Positions 1 to 13,117 of a DNA stretch of 64,000 bases are shown here, piece by piece. The notes beneath the pieces were generated by a model. That model was not told where the DNA came from and did not search any database. It was given only the letters and a program-made list of their open reading frames with translations. Source of the DNA: Linnemannia schmuckeri (Eukaryota > Mortierellomycota > Mortierellomycetes > Mortierellales > Mortierellaceae); the NCBI GenBank assembly GCA_029449235.1, contig JANATG010000004.1, positions 1,674,001 through 1,738,000 of the forward strand, given 5' to 3'. Position numbers and translations under genes: made by a program. How positions within the stretch are numbered: the stretch's first letter is position 1; every line of letters begins with the position of its first letter.

Positions 1-3000
1 TCAGAGTCGAGGACGGCGTCCTTCTTGTGGAGGATATCGAGGGCTTTAACCAGGATCGAGTTCTTGGCGATTTCCTTGAACTGGTTATCGAGCACGCCAG
101 TGACGGGATTAACGCGGTCGTTCGACAAAAACAAGGTCGCGAGTCCAGGCTGAGTCGTCAGAGTGATGGTAATGAGGCTCCAAAGAGCAATCCTGTAGTC
201 GGCGGTCTGGCCATCATCGCCGACGCGGTTGACAAGGGTCGAGACCAATTGTTGCGCCTGGTCTGAGGTTCCGAGGTATCCGACGAATGATGGCCGAGTT
301 GGCCATTCATTGGTCAGCGCGCACAGCAATGTGAGGACATCTGTCGAGACAAGCGCCACATCCGCTCCGCAAGAAAGGTCGCTATATGAGGTCAAGACCT
401 GGATCAGAGAAGCGTTTGCACGGCCAACAGTGCGATCGACCATATAAACTTCCAAGAATGAAGACTGGCCTCCAAAGAGCTTGCGATGGCGAAGCAGGCT
501 CTTGACAAACTTGAGGCCTTGGTAGATCATGATGTAGATGTCTACAAGTTCTCTGGTGCGGTCGTACTTGGAAAAATAGGACGAAAGATCGGGTCCAGAT
601 CCAATCAGCGAGACCAGGGGCAAACCCAGCTGTTTGCCGCCGTCGTATAAAAAGTTCCTGAGCAAGTAGTCCTGAAGTGTCGCAAGACTGATATACTCCG
701 TTGGGTCCGAGCCGCTGAGAAGCGGGAGATCCTCGAGGGTGTTGTTGAAAATCGAAAGAATCCTGGACCCAATGATAAAGCGGTCCCTGATGTTGACGTA
801 ATGCCAGCTCTCAAAGTTGCAGAAGATGTCGTTCTGAATATATGCCAAGCAGGGATAAAGGATCTCCGCCTTGAGACAACGCAGCTCCTTGGAGTCCCAG
901 ATTTCCTTTTGCTGGGCGTTCAAGGTTAGGGTCTGGATGAGCTCGAGGAAAGCCAAGGTCACAGCATAATTGCCCTGGAGGCATTCGAAGCGGGTGAGGA
1001 GATTATACACCAGCCCGCTTGTTTGAACTCGACTAGAACCTGTAAACTGGACCGTTGTGGTGATGACTGAAGGCAAGAACGACGATTGCCTCAAGAAGAG
1101 CCAGACATCCTGCGAATACGACTGGCAAATCCAGCGGAGACACTGCAAGCAAGAGGCAATCACGTCGAGTGGCGGGTTCTGGAACTTAGAGGTCTGGTCC
1201 AGGATCGCAAAGAGAGTTGGGATGAGGGAAGCGCCTTGTTTGCCAGAAAGAAAGTAGGCGGTCAATTCGGTGGTCACTCCGGGGTGCTGGTACAACGCCT
1301 GGAGAAGGCCCAAAATAGCCTGAACATGCGTGATCTTGACATAGGAGTTGGAGTCGGTGTTCTTGTCCTGCATACAGAAGACGTCCAGCATGGAAGCACA
1401 CAGTTCCCATCCAGAGCTCTCGTAGGCCCACTGGACGACTTGGGGTGCGTTTGGCGCCGAGACGAGGCGTCCTTCCATACCAGCCGGTAACATCATGAAT
1501 GATCCTCCAGTCGCGATCCCAAACGGCACCTCCTGAACTGATCTATACAATGTCGAGCCCTCAGTTGCGTGTGTGTCGATCTCCACGCATTGTGCCTTGT
1601 CGGAAAGGAAATGTGACAATGATGGCAGATGTCGGAAGAACTGTATGGTGTGGCGTGCTGAATCTTCACTGCCAGTTGCCAGGGCTGTAAGCAACTGCAG
1701 AAGGGGCTCGAATTGGACTGGGAATCGTCCTCTGGCTGCCTCCAAAACGTTCGTGACTCCTTGGCCCAGATCCGTTGACTCGTCCCAGACCAGATGGCAA
1801 AGATGAGCCTCTCCCGTCAGCAAATCCGAAAGACAGTGAACCAGTCCATCGAAATCCTTGATATTTGTAGGCCTATGATCCAGAAGCACCAGCTCCAGCA
1901 GAAGAAAGAAGAGCCGCCTGAATGTCGGTCCGTCCTTTGAGGTGTTGTCGAAGAGTTCGTTGGAGAAGAGGCTGCTGGCGAACGTAAAAAACTTGAGAGT
2001 TTCCAGGGCAACATAAGCGAACTGGCTAGACAGCTTGATCACATCTCTCTGTCTATCCTCCGGCAGAGTAGTCGCGTGGGACGAGAGGACAGTACACCAG
2101 GCCAAGATGAACGGTCCCAACTCCTGCTGACGTTCTGCGCTTTGGAGGGCGTTATTGATATACTGGACATGGCTGGCAGACTTGAAAATGTGGTGGTTGT
2201 CGTTAACACTTGTTGTTGACTGATCGAACAAGTTCTCGAGATCCAATGAAGCAATTGAAAGGACTATGCAGAAAAGACGAATGTTGTCGCAGACGTCATG
2301 GGTCTCTTTCCTGATCCTGGATTTGTAGTGTTGTTGGCGCCCAAACTGTGTCGCGAGCAGCGTCTCGAGAACGAATTTGGGAAGGTCAATCTTGCTGTCG
2401 GTTCCGGAAATACAGAGGAAAATAGAGACTTCCAGAAGCGCAGCCTGCTCGGCCAAACACTGGTCGATCCAGAGCTCCAAGTAGTCGGAGTTTGACGTGA
2501 AGTAATCGGACGCTTCCTCTGAGGCCTTGTCGCGATATTGCTTGAGCAGGTTCTGGATTAGGGAGAAGCTCTGAGACAGAGTATGGTTGACGGAGGGGAT
2601 GGTGCCATAATCGACGTTGTGGTTGTTTTCCGTGACCTGGCTGATAATTTCTTTAAGAAGCGCCACCAGCGACAATCGCTCCTTCCAGTAGGTTGTTACT
2701 GCATTCAACAGAACTGAGTCGGTGATTGTGTCGGGTATATCCATCTCCAGGGAAAGCTCCTCTACAACGGACAGGGCCTGTGTCTCGTTCAACTTGACGG
2801 TGTCACTGAGTCGCTTGGCGAGACTGATTTGGGCGTCTGTGTATTTTTGGCCGGCAGCGTTGGTTGCAGAGGCCATACCCGTACGCGCATTTGCTGATGG
2901 TTCCTTGAATGCGCCCAATCCAAGTTTAATGTCATTCATCTTGTCGTCGATCAGGCCCTGAAGATTCGCTGCCGAATTTCTGGCTTCTCCATCCAACACT

Positions 3001-3173
3001 GACACGGCCTCAAAGAGTCCTGCAAACGACCTATGCGCATCCAATTAAATGTGAAGATGAGCGACAATTCTAATGGTATAGATCACAAAGATTTTCGTGG
3101 AAAGCGATTTAGGTGCGGTAGTTTACCTCCCAGTCCTTGACCTGGTTCTCGATGTGGAGGCGTACTTGCTCAT
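1..3173 (-). CDS. NUP188: Nucleoporin NUP188, N-terminal two thirds (runs off left edge)
   Basis: Large scaffold nucleoporin of the inner ring of the nuclear pore. Proposed exons: 3127-3173 (ATG at 3173) and 1-3030, joined by a GTAAAC donor and a CATAG acceptor, giving a start of MSKYASTSRTRSRTGRSFAG. The second exon stays open for about 1,010 codons down to base 1, so the C-terminus lies outside the window. The protein is all-helical and hydrophobic with no transmembrane segment. Segments such as LGPFILAWCTVLSS and SSFLEVYMVDRTVGRANAS are what I associate with the Nup188 helical solenoid; Nup192/Nup205 is the main alternative. It is divergent from XRCC2. The reading frame is certain; the family name comes from recalled similarity, not a search. 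Confidence 0.75.
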
Positions 3174-3796
3174 TGTGGCTGCGGTTTACTGATAGAGTGT
3201 TTATTATCCGTTTTTCTTTATGAAGGCCTTGGTTGTGATCACTCTCGCTAATTGAGGAAACACAGCATATTGTTGGATTAGTTCCATGGCGCGATCGATC
3301 TTTATAGACCGTTTTCGTTGGTTATTCCACAAGGTAATTAAGATTGGGTACCTGGCTGGTTGAGTAGTAGGCCGTTGCGTATCCAAGGCTATTGAGGCCC
3401 TAGTAACAAAAGGTGTGATGTGTTGATGTGTCGGACAGAGTGCTCCCTGGCTGTGGAGGCGCGGGTTATGAGGCAAATCGCAGGCAGTTGATGAAGCGTG
3501 CTGATCCACGAAAGATATGCGGGAGGGAGAAGCGATGAGAGAAATGAGAGGGATGGGGGAGGAGTGAGTGGGTGATGGTAGGTGAGGAAGTGAGGAAGAG
3601 AAAAGGCAAAGAGCAACGCGTCTGTGTTCTGATTTGTGTGAATCTTCAAAACAGCCTCTCAAAAAAAAGTATTTACGTGACTGTGGCTTCCAAACTGCTT
3701 TTGCCTGATTTTCACACCTCTTCAGCTTTCGCTATCTCAAGCCGACCTTCAAGACGACGACAACCGACCAGCCACTTCCACCTCCAGGACCAGGAC
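3174..3796. promoter_or_regulatory. Shared promoter region of NUP188 (-) and XRCC2-like (+)
   Basis: 623 bp between divergent start codons. It holds a purine-rich stretch on the plus strand around 3515-3610 and a CT-rich stretch near 3715-3790 just before the XRCC2 ATG. An antisense open frame of about 150 codons crosses it, but its composition (Ser/His/Pro-rich) looks non-coding. No clear TATA element is visible. Confidence 0.45.
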
Positions 3797-5383
3797 ATGC
3801 ATCCGACCCACCGTGAACGCCTTTCTCAAATCTCTGCAGAGTCCGGTCTCGATGTACGTGTAGGCTACGCCTGTCTTTCTTACCAGTGAATGTCATTCAC
3901 ACACTCGTTCGTTGTTGACGCCACCAATATTCACACATATTGGAGTTTTTTTTTTTTTTTTTTTCAATACTAGTTTATTGCCCATCTAGACGACGACGAC
4001 ATTGCGCAACCTTCAGTATCAGTCAATCAGGCTCGACTTCCTTCACATCAACCACAACAGCCACAACAACAGCTTTATCCTCCTCCTTCTACTTCACTTG
4101 CTTCTATTGACACCACCCAAAAGCCACTCAATCCCAACCTTCACCAAAACCCAGCGGCAACACCAACACCACCTGGCACAACCAAATTCGACCTCGACGG
4201 CATAGACCAAATCCTCTCTCGGCACGGTTTCCTTCGCCCCGGAGACCTGATTGACCTCCATGGCCCGACAGGAAGCGGCAAGACCCACTTCCTCTACGCC
4301 ATCATTATCTCCACCATCCTCCCCAAATTCTGGCGTCACTCCAAATCCTGTCCCGCCATTCCGCTTTTGGGCAAGGCTCGGAGTGTGGTTTTTTTTGACC
4401 TTGATCAGGGGTTTGCGGTGGAGAGGTTGAAGGCTTTGCTTTGTTTGCAGATCAAGGACCGCGTTCACCAAATTTTGGGTAGTACAAATAATAAGGACGG
4501 GAATAATGAGGAACCAGCAACCAAGGAGATCGACATCCAATCACCGGCATTCCTCGCAAAAATCGACCAACTAGCCATGTCATGCCTTCGCAACGTTCAC
4601 ATATTTCGTCCGCAAGACACAGTCTCGACTATTGTCCTCCTCCGAACTCTGGACGCATACCTCCTTCAACAGATGACCATCGTGCCTCCTTCCCTCTCTA
4701 CAACAGACTCACAGTTCCAATCCCAACAGCAGCAGCAACAACAGCCATCCCCACCATTCGCCTTTTTGATCCTCGATTCCCTCTCGACTTTCTACTGGCA
4801 AGACAGAGCTCAAACCAACCATACCCGGAGCATGTCTCTCCTCTATGACGCCCTTCAACGGCTAGTGGCCCGCTGGGGGCTCATCTTTATCTCTACCAGT
4901 TGGTCTCTCGACACTCCTTCATCCTCCTCATCATCGTCCACTACGTCAGCTTTCGCAAATATCGCTGACAGGACCATTCCAGACTCTTTCCGCGCGAAAA
5001 TGCGGTACCGGTTCTTGCTCCAACCCAGAAACCTTGACCGATTCGAGTCTGAACAGCTTCTTTTGAGGGAATGGCAGCTCCGTCAACAACAGCAACAGAA
5101 ACAGCAACAACGTCAGCAATATCAACAAGAAAGTAAGCAGGACTACGTGGCGCAAAATAGAACACAACTAGAAGGAGAAAGCGGCAGAGACCTAGGTGCA
5201 AGTAAAAAGCATATGAGCGAGGAACCAAATACAATGGAGAGCAGACCTTCCTTGTTTCAGGGCCAGATGATCATCCCAGAAACGCAACATGAACCGCACG
5301 CACAACCTGAATTCTTCCGATTCTCAATATCGATGAAGGACGGTCTCTTTTCCTTTTGTCCACCCCCTCCTCCTCTACCTTAA
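3797..5383 (+). CDS. XRCC2: XRCC2-like RecA/Rad51-family repair ATPase
   Basis: Rad51 paralogue of the XRCC2 type, expected to act in homologous recombination in the nucleus. Two exons: 3797-3853 and 3974-5383, with donor GTACGT and acceptor TACTAG, phase 0; 488 residues. Walker A GPTGSGKT lies near residue 116 and Walker B FLILDSLSTFYW near residue 283; the latter closely matches the XRCC2 version of the motif. Compared with animal XRCC2 (about 280 aa) it has a longer Gln/Pro-rich N-terminus, a Gln run directly before Walker B (about 4726-4743), a Ser-rich loop (4918-4945) and a Gln/Lys-rich tail. An alternative donor four bases downstream would need another acceptor. AATAAA lies just after the stop (about 5406). 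Confidence 0.8.
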
Positions 5384-5460
5384 CCAGCTCTTCCTCAAAA
5401 CATGTAAATAAAAGGCACAACAACCTCTAAAACGTTATTAGTGGCATAAAATTACAACTT

Positions 5461-5463
<3 letters not shown>

Positions 5464-5501
<38 letters not shown>

Positions 5502-5503
5502 AA
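5464..5503. repeat. T31-A9 homopolymer between convergent genes
   Basis: A run of 31 T followed directly by 9 A in the 200-bp gap where XRCC2 (+) and the ABCC gene (-) converge. Such runs probably help 3' end formation on either strand. They also tend to be length-variable in assemblies. Confidence 0.8.
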
Positions 5504-5583
5504 GGATGTGGAAAGAGAGCCATGCTGTAAATTGTGAAAAAAAACATGCTATGCAAAAAAGACAAAAATGCAAAAGTAACATA

Positions 5584-8500
5584 TTAGTAGCCGCGAGCTG
5601 CCATCTCGAAGAGGGTGTCACACTCGCCCGATTTTTCCACCATGTCACGGAATCGACTGGAAGGGTTCGTGATCAGGTTGATAGGACTGTCGAATTCAAC
5701 CACCCGGCCCTCTTCAAGAACTAGGACACGGTCATAATCCATAATGGTTCTCAGGCGATGCGCAACAGTGATCAACGTCGAATCGCCAAGCTCATTGCGG
5801 ATAGTCGTCTGGATCCTTTCATCTGTCGCAAAGTCGACACTTGCAGTGGCTGCAGTGTTTAAGAAGAGTGAAGACGGTCAATATAAGAGATGCATGACAG
5901 CGGCCTCCTGTTCACGAAACGCCAAAGACTAAGCTGAGTATTACCTTCATCCATGATGATAACCTTGCTTTGACGAAGCAATGCACGGGCCATGCAGAGG
6001 AGCTGACGCTGTCCTTGAGAAAAGTTGTGTCCACCATCGCTGACAGGACTGTCCAAACTCTCAAAGGGATCCACTTGATCCGACTCCAGTTGAGGAGACG
6101 AAGTCTGCGCTGGAACGGACTCCCCAGTCTCTCCTTGATTGAACGCAGAGCAAAGCACTCTTGGAGACATGGGGTCAACAGGAAGGAGACCGTTGTTGTG
6201 ACCGTAGAGCAAGGGTGTCGAAGCCATCTTCTGGGTTGTTGGATCCATAGTCTCATAGCGAGAGACAGGAGAAAGAACAGCGGAAGCTGTGGGCATGGGC
6301 TGAGGACAAGCTGCAGGATGGAAGGGATCGTTATAGACTCCGTTCTGGTACTCTGAGGCAGCTGCATCCAGTATCAGACTATCAAGTCCGCTAGGAACAG
6401 GGTCGAGATTGTAAGGGTGGACCGATCCATTCATGCCGTATAGAGGGTTCTCGTGGTGGGCATGAGGGTGATGGTGAAAATTGGGCTGACCAGTATGCTG
6501 GGCACTGTAAGGTCTAGATGACATGCTTGAGGCTGAGCCTGATCTGGATCCACGTGCCTTAACAAGATGGACACGACGCAGAGCCTCCCAAATCTCGAGG
6601 TCATCATGTTCTTGGAATGGATCCAAGTTGGATCGGATAGTGCCGTTGAACAGCACGGCATCTAACATCAACATTTTACAATCATGACCGTCGTTAATAA
6701 ACATGTACAGGCACTTAAAATCATTAAGTTCTTAAATATCACTACCTAGTTACCTTGGGGTATAATGGTTAAGCGCCTTCTCAAGTCCTCGAGACCAATC
6801 TTGCAAATGTCGATGCCATCAATCACAATCGATCCTGCCGTGGGTTCCATGAATCGGAAAAGCGATAACGCCAGCGTCGACTTTCCTGAGCCCGTGCGGC
6901 CTACAATTCCAATCTTTTCACGCGGCCGTACACGGATAGAAATGCCCTCGAGCGCAGGCTTCAAATCAGGAGCGTATTGCATTGTCAAATCCCTGATCTC
7001 GATAGTTCCATCATATGGCCACTAATGCAAGGAGAAAGAAAACGAAAGTCATCGTTCGTTTGTTAGAGCAGAGTTGTAACCAATGAATAAACGGTGGTAT
7101 AGGGATTGTAAAGCTTGTCTACTTACGCCAGCTGGTGGACGAGATCCTGGGAGGATTGCAGGTGGCTCCTGAGGCATATGCAGGTATTCTTGAACACGCT
7201 CAACACTGTTCAGCGACATCTCCATCTCTGTGTAGATTCGAACAAGCCACTATGAATAAAAAAGAGTTAAATTTGTGGCAAAACATCAGCTCTCAAATTC
7301 TGTCCTGCAGTATAGTATACAGCTACTACCAGTCATTCACATGGTACTTACGTAGATGAGTCCCATAATGTTTAGGGTTGATACAAGACTAATACCAGCC
7401 CAGCCAGCCTTCACGTGTTCGATGTTGAGAAGAATGAGGATACCGGCAATAAAGTTGACCATAGCGCCCATAAAATCGACACGGATGCTGAGCCAGCGGT
7501 TACACATCCACAAGAAATAATAGGGCGCATTGTTGTTGTCCAGCTTTGTCAATACTTCTTCCATGAAGCGCGTCTCAACACCAAAGGCGCGGATGGTGGA
7601 TACTCCGATGAGGGTCTCGCCAAAATGACTGTAAAGAGGGGACTTTGTCACGGACTCAATACGCTTCAGCTCTCGACTCGCAGAAATATAGTAAGCACCA
7701 ATGAAAACGTATGCCGTGGCTAATAACGATAAAATTCATAGCATTGCATTGGTTAATGATTTTTCCAGTATGTCATGTTAAGTGCTGAAGTACACAAACA
7801 CAAAACACAAAACACAAAAGGTTATGTGACTTACTAATAAGTGCAGCAGCGATCAAAAAGGTCGGTGTAACGAATGTGACGACAAGAATAATTGTAACAA
7901 TTCCCAAAGCATCGGTCGCCAAAGACACCATCTTGGACATCATTTGAGTATCGATGACCTCAAAGTCCTTGGAGAAACGGTTGATGATGCGACCCACGGG
8001 AGTAGTGTCGAAGAAGCGGATAGGGGCACGGACGACTGAGAGTAGCAGTTGCTCGTAAAGGTCTCTTGACGCCCGAAGGGATCCGTAGAACTGCCAGAGC
8101 ATCCTGACGACAGTAAAGAAGACGGCCATGAGGGTGATAAAGCAGTAGATGCCAATGTAAAAGTCGAGGTCCTCTACTTCATTCTCATCCTCCGGAAGGC
8201 CGCCCCAGCGAAAGATCCCAAACTGCGCAATAGGCTTCAGGGCTTTCCTGGCATCCTCAGTCGCGTCCGTCCAGATCTTGATCCATCCAAGCTCCATAAC
8301 GCTAAGCATCCTCAAAACCAAGAGGATGAATGCCAATGTAATCCAGAATCCTGTTCCTCCACAAGCCTTCATGTACATGTCGTACACCATCAGTTTGACT
8401 TTTCCTCGTGCTCGTGCTACAATGAAGAAGCAGAATTGCGATGTTAGCCTGAGTCATCTAACTTCAAATCCTTCAAATTATATGACCTCTTCGTTACCTT

Positions 8501-11500
8501 CTTCATCAACAAGTCTTTTAGCCTCTTTGATAGTCATGGCCTTAGGGGAGTTGGAGCTGTGAAGGGAGGCGTCTCTGGAAAGAAAAACGTGGTCCGCGGC
8601 CAGTGTCGATGAGCTGGAGACATCCTGATCTTCCTCCATGAGCCCATTTCGCTCCAAAATTTCGCTCAACAGTCCAGAGCGGATCAGCTTGACAGGCGAA
8701 CCTGTCAGTAGCAACGACCCATCTTTCAAAAGAGCGACGTAGGTAGCGTCTCGTAGGCAGAGGCGAACATGGTGTGTGACCAAGATCCGGGTCCTTCCGT
8801 TCATCAAAGGGCCTTTAAGGCAGTTTTCAAAGAGGTGACGAGCCGTGTGTGCGTCCACCGCTGAGAGACAGTCGTCGAACAACAGATGTTGGGCTCTTGA
8901 GTACATGGCACGGGCAAGCGCCACTCGTTGCTTCTGGCCACCAGAGAGTGTAATGCCTTTCTCGCCAATCTCGGTCAGATCTCCATGCTCGAAAACCGCC
9001 AGATCAGGCAATAACGCACAGGCTTCCAGGACATGCTGGTATCTATCAGACTCATAGGGAGAGCCAAATAGGACGTTTTCCCGGATGCTGGCCTGTTGCA
9101 GCCATGGATACTGCGAGACATAGGCGACTGAGCCGTGGATATACCCTGTTGTAGGATCAACGATCTTGGACTTTGCCTGAGGGAGGTGAACCGACCCAGA
9201 GATCAAATCCATCTCTCGCAAAAGGGCCATCAGAAGCGAGGTCTTACCCGATCCCGTCGATCCACCTATACATTAAAAAAAGTAAAGGATGAGTGTCCGT
9301 GTTTAAATCACAAATGACGATGTCAAAAATGAATGTTTACGAGTTAGAACTTACAAACGAGACTCAGTTTGCCAACAGGGAAACTAAGCGTCAGGTTGTT
9401 GAGCATGAAGGCGCTTTGGCAGGGAGCCTGGTTATCAGAAGCGCTCGAAGCTTTTGTGTGCCACCTAAAGGTGGCATTGGTGAAACCAATCGCGTTGGAG
9501 GTCTGGACCGACTGTACCAAGGATGTAGGGCTCTGAACGACGTTCTTCAGAGTGGCCGCTTTAGCCGCATCGGTGTACTTTGAGATCTCGCCCTCGTTCA
9601 AGAATGCCTCAATTCTCTTGATGCTGACGATTGTCTCCAACAAATCCGTGATCGAGCCAGGGAGCATATTCAGTGGAGCTCGGAGGATAAAGAAAATAGC
9701 CATGGAGGTGAAGGCAACATGCGACGAAAGCTCCTTATGTTCGAGCTTAGTGTAAGAGGTGAAAGACATAACTGTGACCAGGATAGGCGATGTGAACCAA
9801 AGCAGGGTAAAGAAGGTGTTGATGATGTAGAGGCGGACAAAACGGCGCAGTTCTTGATCGCGCACCTCTGTTGCAGTACGAAAGGAAATGTGTTAGTAAA
9901 ACGCATAGAAGCCCTTGCGGTATCTCAAAATCATAAATATCAATTACATACCCATAATCTTCTTTTGAATCTTCTTTTCCCATGCAAAGAACTTGATCAT
10001 CCGGATTCCCTGCAAGAGCTCGCTCATAAGTCCGACTCGGCGATCCCTTGTCTCCATGAGCGACTCCTGGATCTTAGAGTACTTCCTGGCGGCAAAATGG
10101 TGGGCTGGTGAAGTCAAGAGCATGACGCCCAATCCAACAAGAGAAGAGGGACCAAGAAGACCATAAAGCATGACCACTCCAAGCGCAATCTCGATAGGGC
10201 CGGTGTAGAGGAAAAAGAAGGACGACCCCATGGATGAAATACGGTTGGCGTCGACTGCCATCAGGTTGGTGATCATGCCTGTGTCAGATCGAGCGCCCTT
10301 TTTGGTGCTCTCAGAGATGATTCCTGTCATATCCTTGCGTCTCAATGCCTTTGAATAGACCTCCGCGCTTAGCATAGCTCGAAGTCGAACGTCAACACGT
10401 CGACCATAGTACAGGTTCTGGCCAAAGGTGACGCTCTTCAGGACGTCGCTGACAAGCATCCCGACCACATAAAGATACGCCATCTCCTTGGGACTCTTAT
10501 TGATCACCTTCTCGTCCTGATATTCCTCCATGTAGCTCAGAAGTTTGTCCATAAAGTAAGGCATGCCAAATGACGCGACCGACGATACGATTCCAAAAAC
10601 AACGTTGATCCAGATATCCCTGCTATTACTGACGTAGATTCTCCACAGGAGTGATCTCTGCTTTTCTTGAAGATAGGATCTATGAAAGACGTAAAACAAA
10701 GGGGAAAAATTGGCTCATTAATGCCTGCCATTTTTGTCGACATTCCTCATTAAAGACGTATGGGATCTTGTGAACCGTAAGAGCTGCATGAGAACGACAC
10801 GAACCTTGTCCGGGCAAACACTCTGTACATTGGCCGAGCACGCATCTGATCAGTAAGACTTGGCAAAAACTCCAGCTCCAGCGCCCGCTCATAGCCCTCC
10901 CACATGATGTCGTTCATCCAGTTGTATGTGATCCAGCGGAAAAACGATGCGTTGACCTCTGTTGACACCTTTTTGCCCTCAAAGTAAACATCCGGTCCCT
11001 TGCTCGTGGTGGTGATCACATAAAGGAAGATTGAAGCCAAGACCATATTGATAATTGCCAAACCAAGTTCCGCTTGCATGCGGTGACACATCTCTGGTGT
11101 TGTACCTTCCGGCTCAGTGTCCAGGTAGTTGCGATACCGAAAGGCGGACCTCGTCCTGATCAACGAGTTCATGAAGGTAAACATTGAGAACACAATAAGC
11201 ATCCTCCTGATCCGTGACGGCCGCACGATATGCCGCGTAAATGCCGCCACCATGCACAAGATGAATGCGTACGACTATTGTTACAAAGCAAAAAGCAGAT
11301 AACAGAAGGCTTGCGTAAATTTTCAATGGCTATCTTCAGTGTCGGAGGTGGCAAGATTGGACATACCGCAGCCAAGTCATTATCGATGGAATAACATTTG
11401 ATCAAAACAAAAGGAGAATGATGAACTTTACCCAAGCAATTGACTGTGCCACAGGCATGACAAACCGGTAGAGTGGCAGATGTATATGCCCGGGTTGACC

Positions 11501-12575
11501 ATGCCGACCGCCCAACTCCAGAAACTTCCAGCGAACCAGCGCGAGTACTAGGAAGCCAACGGCTTGGATTAATGACACTAGGACGAGGGTGATGTCACTG
11601 TTGGTAGGGTGGTTGACATATGAATCTGACCGCGGATCCTTGTCCGAATAATCCTTGGGCTGTAACAGCAGCGAAATATCCTCTGCAGGAGCTGATAATT
11701 GCCAAGACAAAAAACAAAAAAAATGCTTTCTGGTTAGTCAATTGGTACAAGTTTGCCTATATGGATAACAAGTGCCGTTTTGTTGTTACTGTGTTATTGT
11801 TTCTTTTTGCGCTGTGTGGTAGCAGTAGTAAAGCAAGGTAAGGTAAGGTGATGGTGTCTTGGACTGGTTCTCACCACATGAAAAAAAAATAGCGAGTTCG
11901 ATAATGACTTCCTTAAAGAGTATCCATCCATAGCAAAGACAGCGATCGGGAACATAAAAAAACGATAGGAAAATTACTTACTTGAATTGGCAGACAAGAT
12001 CCCGCTAGACCGCCTTATCAACACTGGTAGTGTTGAGTGTCTATGCTTCATGGTATCGGTGTTGTTGTTATTATTGTTACTGTTGATGTTGTTGTTGGTA
12101 TTGTAGTGGGGTTGGTATTGAATAGTGCTGCTGTAGCCATCATATCGGCTCTGATCCTGAGGTCGGTCAAGCAGAGGCGAAGTAACCGAGGGGCCACCTG
12201 TTCGAGACGACGACCTATCAGCTGCTCGGGGCTTCTTCACTCGATCGACACACCGTTCGAGTAATGGCCGTGCTCCGCATATTGTCAGAGTGAGGACTAG
12301 AAAGGATAATGGAAGTGTCGTCTCTAAGGCAATCTCTCTGAAGCAGGGTGTCAAGTCCAATGTGTCGTCGGTAAGCGGGCCCTAGAAAAAACCGGATTCG
12401 CAACCGATTCAAAGAGGTGTTAAAGAGTGTTGTTGAATTGAGTACGGATGAAAACAAAAGGGAAGGCAGCTGGAGGATGATTTGAGATTGTGCGCAGGGA
12501 AAGACGTGTGTGTATATGTGAGTTAGAGAGAAAGCAAAGGATAGGGTAAGGAGTAGGAACATACCCAGGTCTCAT
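5584..12575 (-). CDS. ABCC-family (MRP/Ycf1-type) full ABC transporter
   Basis: Membrane exporter of conjugates or drugs, vacuolar or plasma-membrane. Thirteen exons: 12565-12575, 11982-12379, 11432-11691, 10805-11274, 9952-10679, 9355-9867, 8498-9265, 7835-8416, 7352-7719, 7127-7249, 6754-7021, 5945-6661, 5584-5849; all phases close, 1,823 residues. Order: hydrophobic N-terminal TMD0, TMD1, NBD1 (Walker A GSTGSGKT near 795, LSGGQ near 900, LLFDDCLSAVD), TMD2, NBD2 (GRTGSGKST near 1448, FSQGQRQLL near 1710, MDEATASVD, switch VAHR near the C-terminus). NBD1 has Asp in place of the catalytic Glu, as is usual in MRPs. NBD2 carries a roughly 150-residue Ser/Gly/His/Pro-rich insertion. The start is uncertain: the ATG at 12575 keeps frame, while the ATG at 12594 encodes a better-looking N-terminus but is out of frame with exon 2. 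Substrate unknown. Confidence 0.88.
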
Positions 12576-12594
12576 TGCCGCACCAGGAACTCAT

Positions 12595-13081
12595 GTGAAC
12601 TTGTGTAAGAGATTTGTTGGGTGTGTGTGTGTATGTTAGGAAATGGATTTTGTCGTGAGGTGGATGGACGTTTAGCTCGTTTAAGGAGTAGGTTGGTAGG
12701 TAGGCTGGAGAGTAAGTAAGAAGTGCAGGCGAGAGCGTGAGGATGAGATGAGCTGCGGTTGAGAGGTATAGAAAGTGAGTGAAAGAAGTAGTAAAGAGTG
12801 AGTTGGTGGCGGTTGTTTGATGAAGTAGAAAAGAGAAGTAAGGTGTGGTGAAACTAGCGGGGATTGTCAACGAGTTGGAGAAAAAGAGTGAGGAAGAGAG
12901 AAGAAAGGCGAAGAAAAGAATAGTGAGGAAGAGAAGAGACGAGAAGAGAAGGGGACGTTGCGAAGTGGTTGTTGTTGCCTGCCTGGCTAGAACTGAAAGT
13001 TTAGAAGACGGATAGGAAGTGTGTATGTGTGTGTGAGAGAGAGGTGGCGGGGTGTGGAAAAGAAGGAAAAAGACATAAGAA

Positions 13082-13117
<36 letters not shown>

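Noticed and set aside
3204..3662. 152-codon minus-strand frame between NUP188 and XRCC2
   Set aside because: Ser/Pro/His-rich, no motif, overlaps the shared promoter; the NUP188 start is better placed at 3173.
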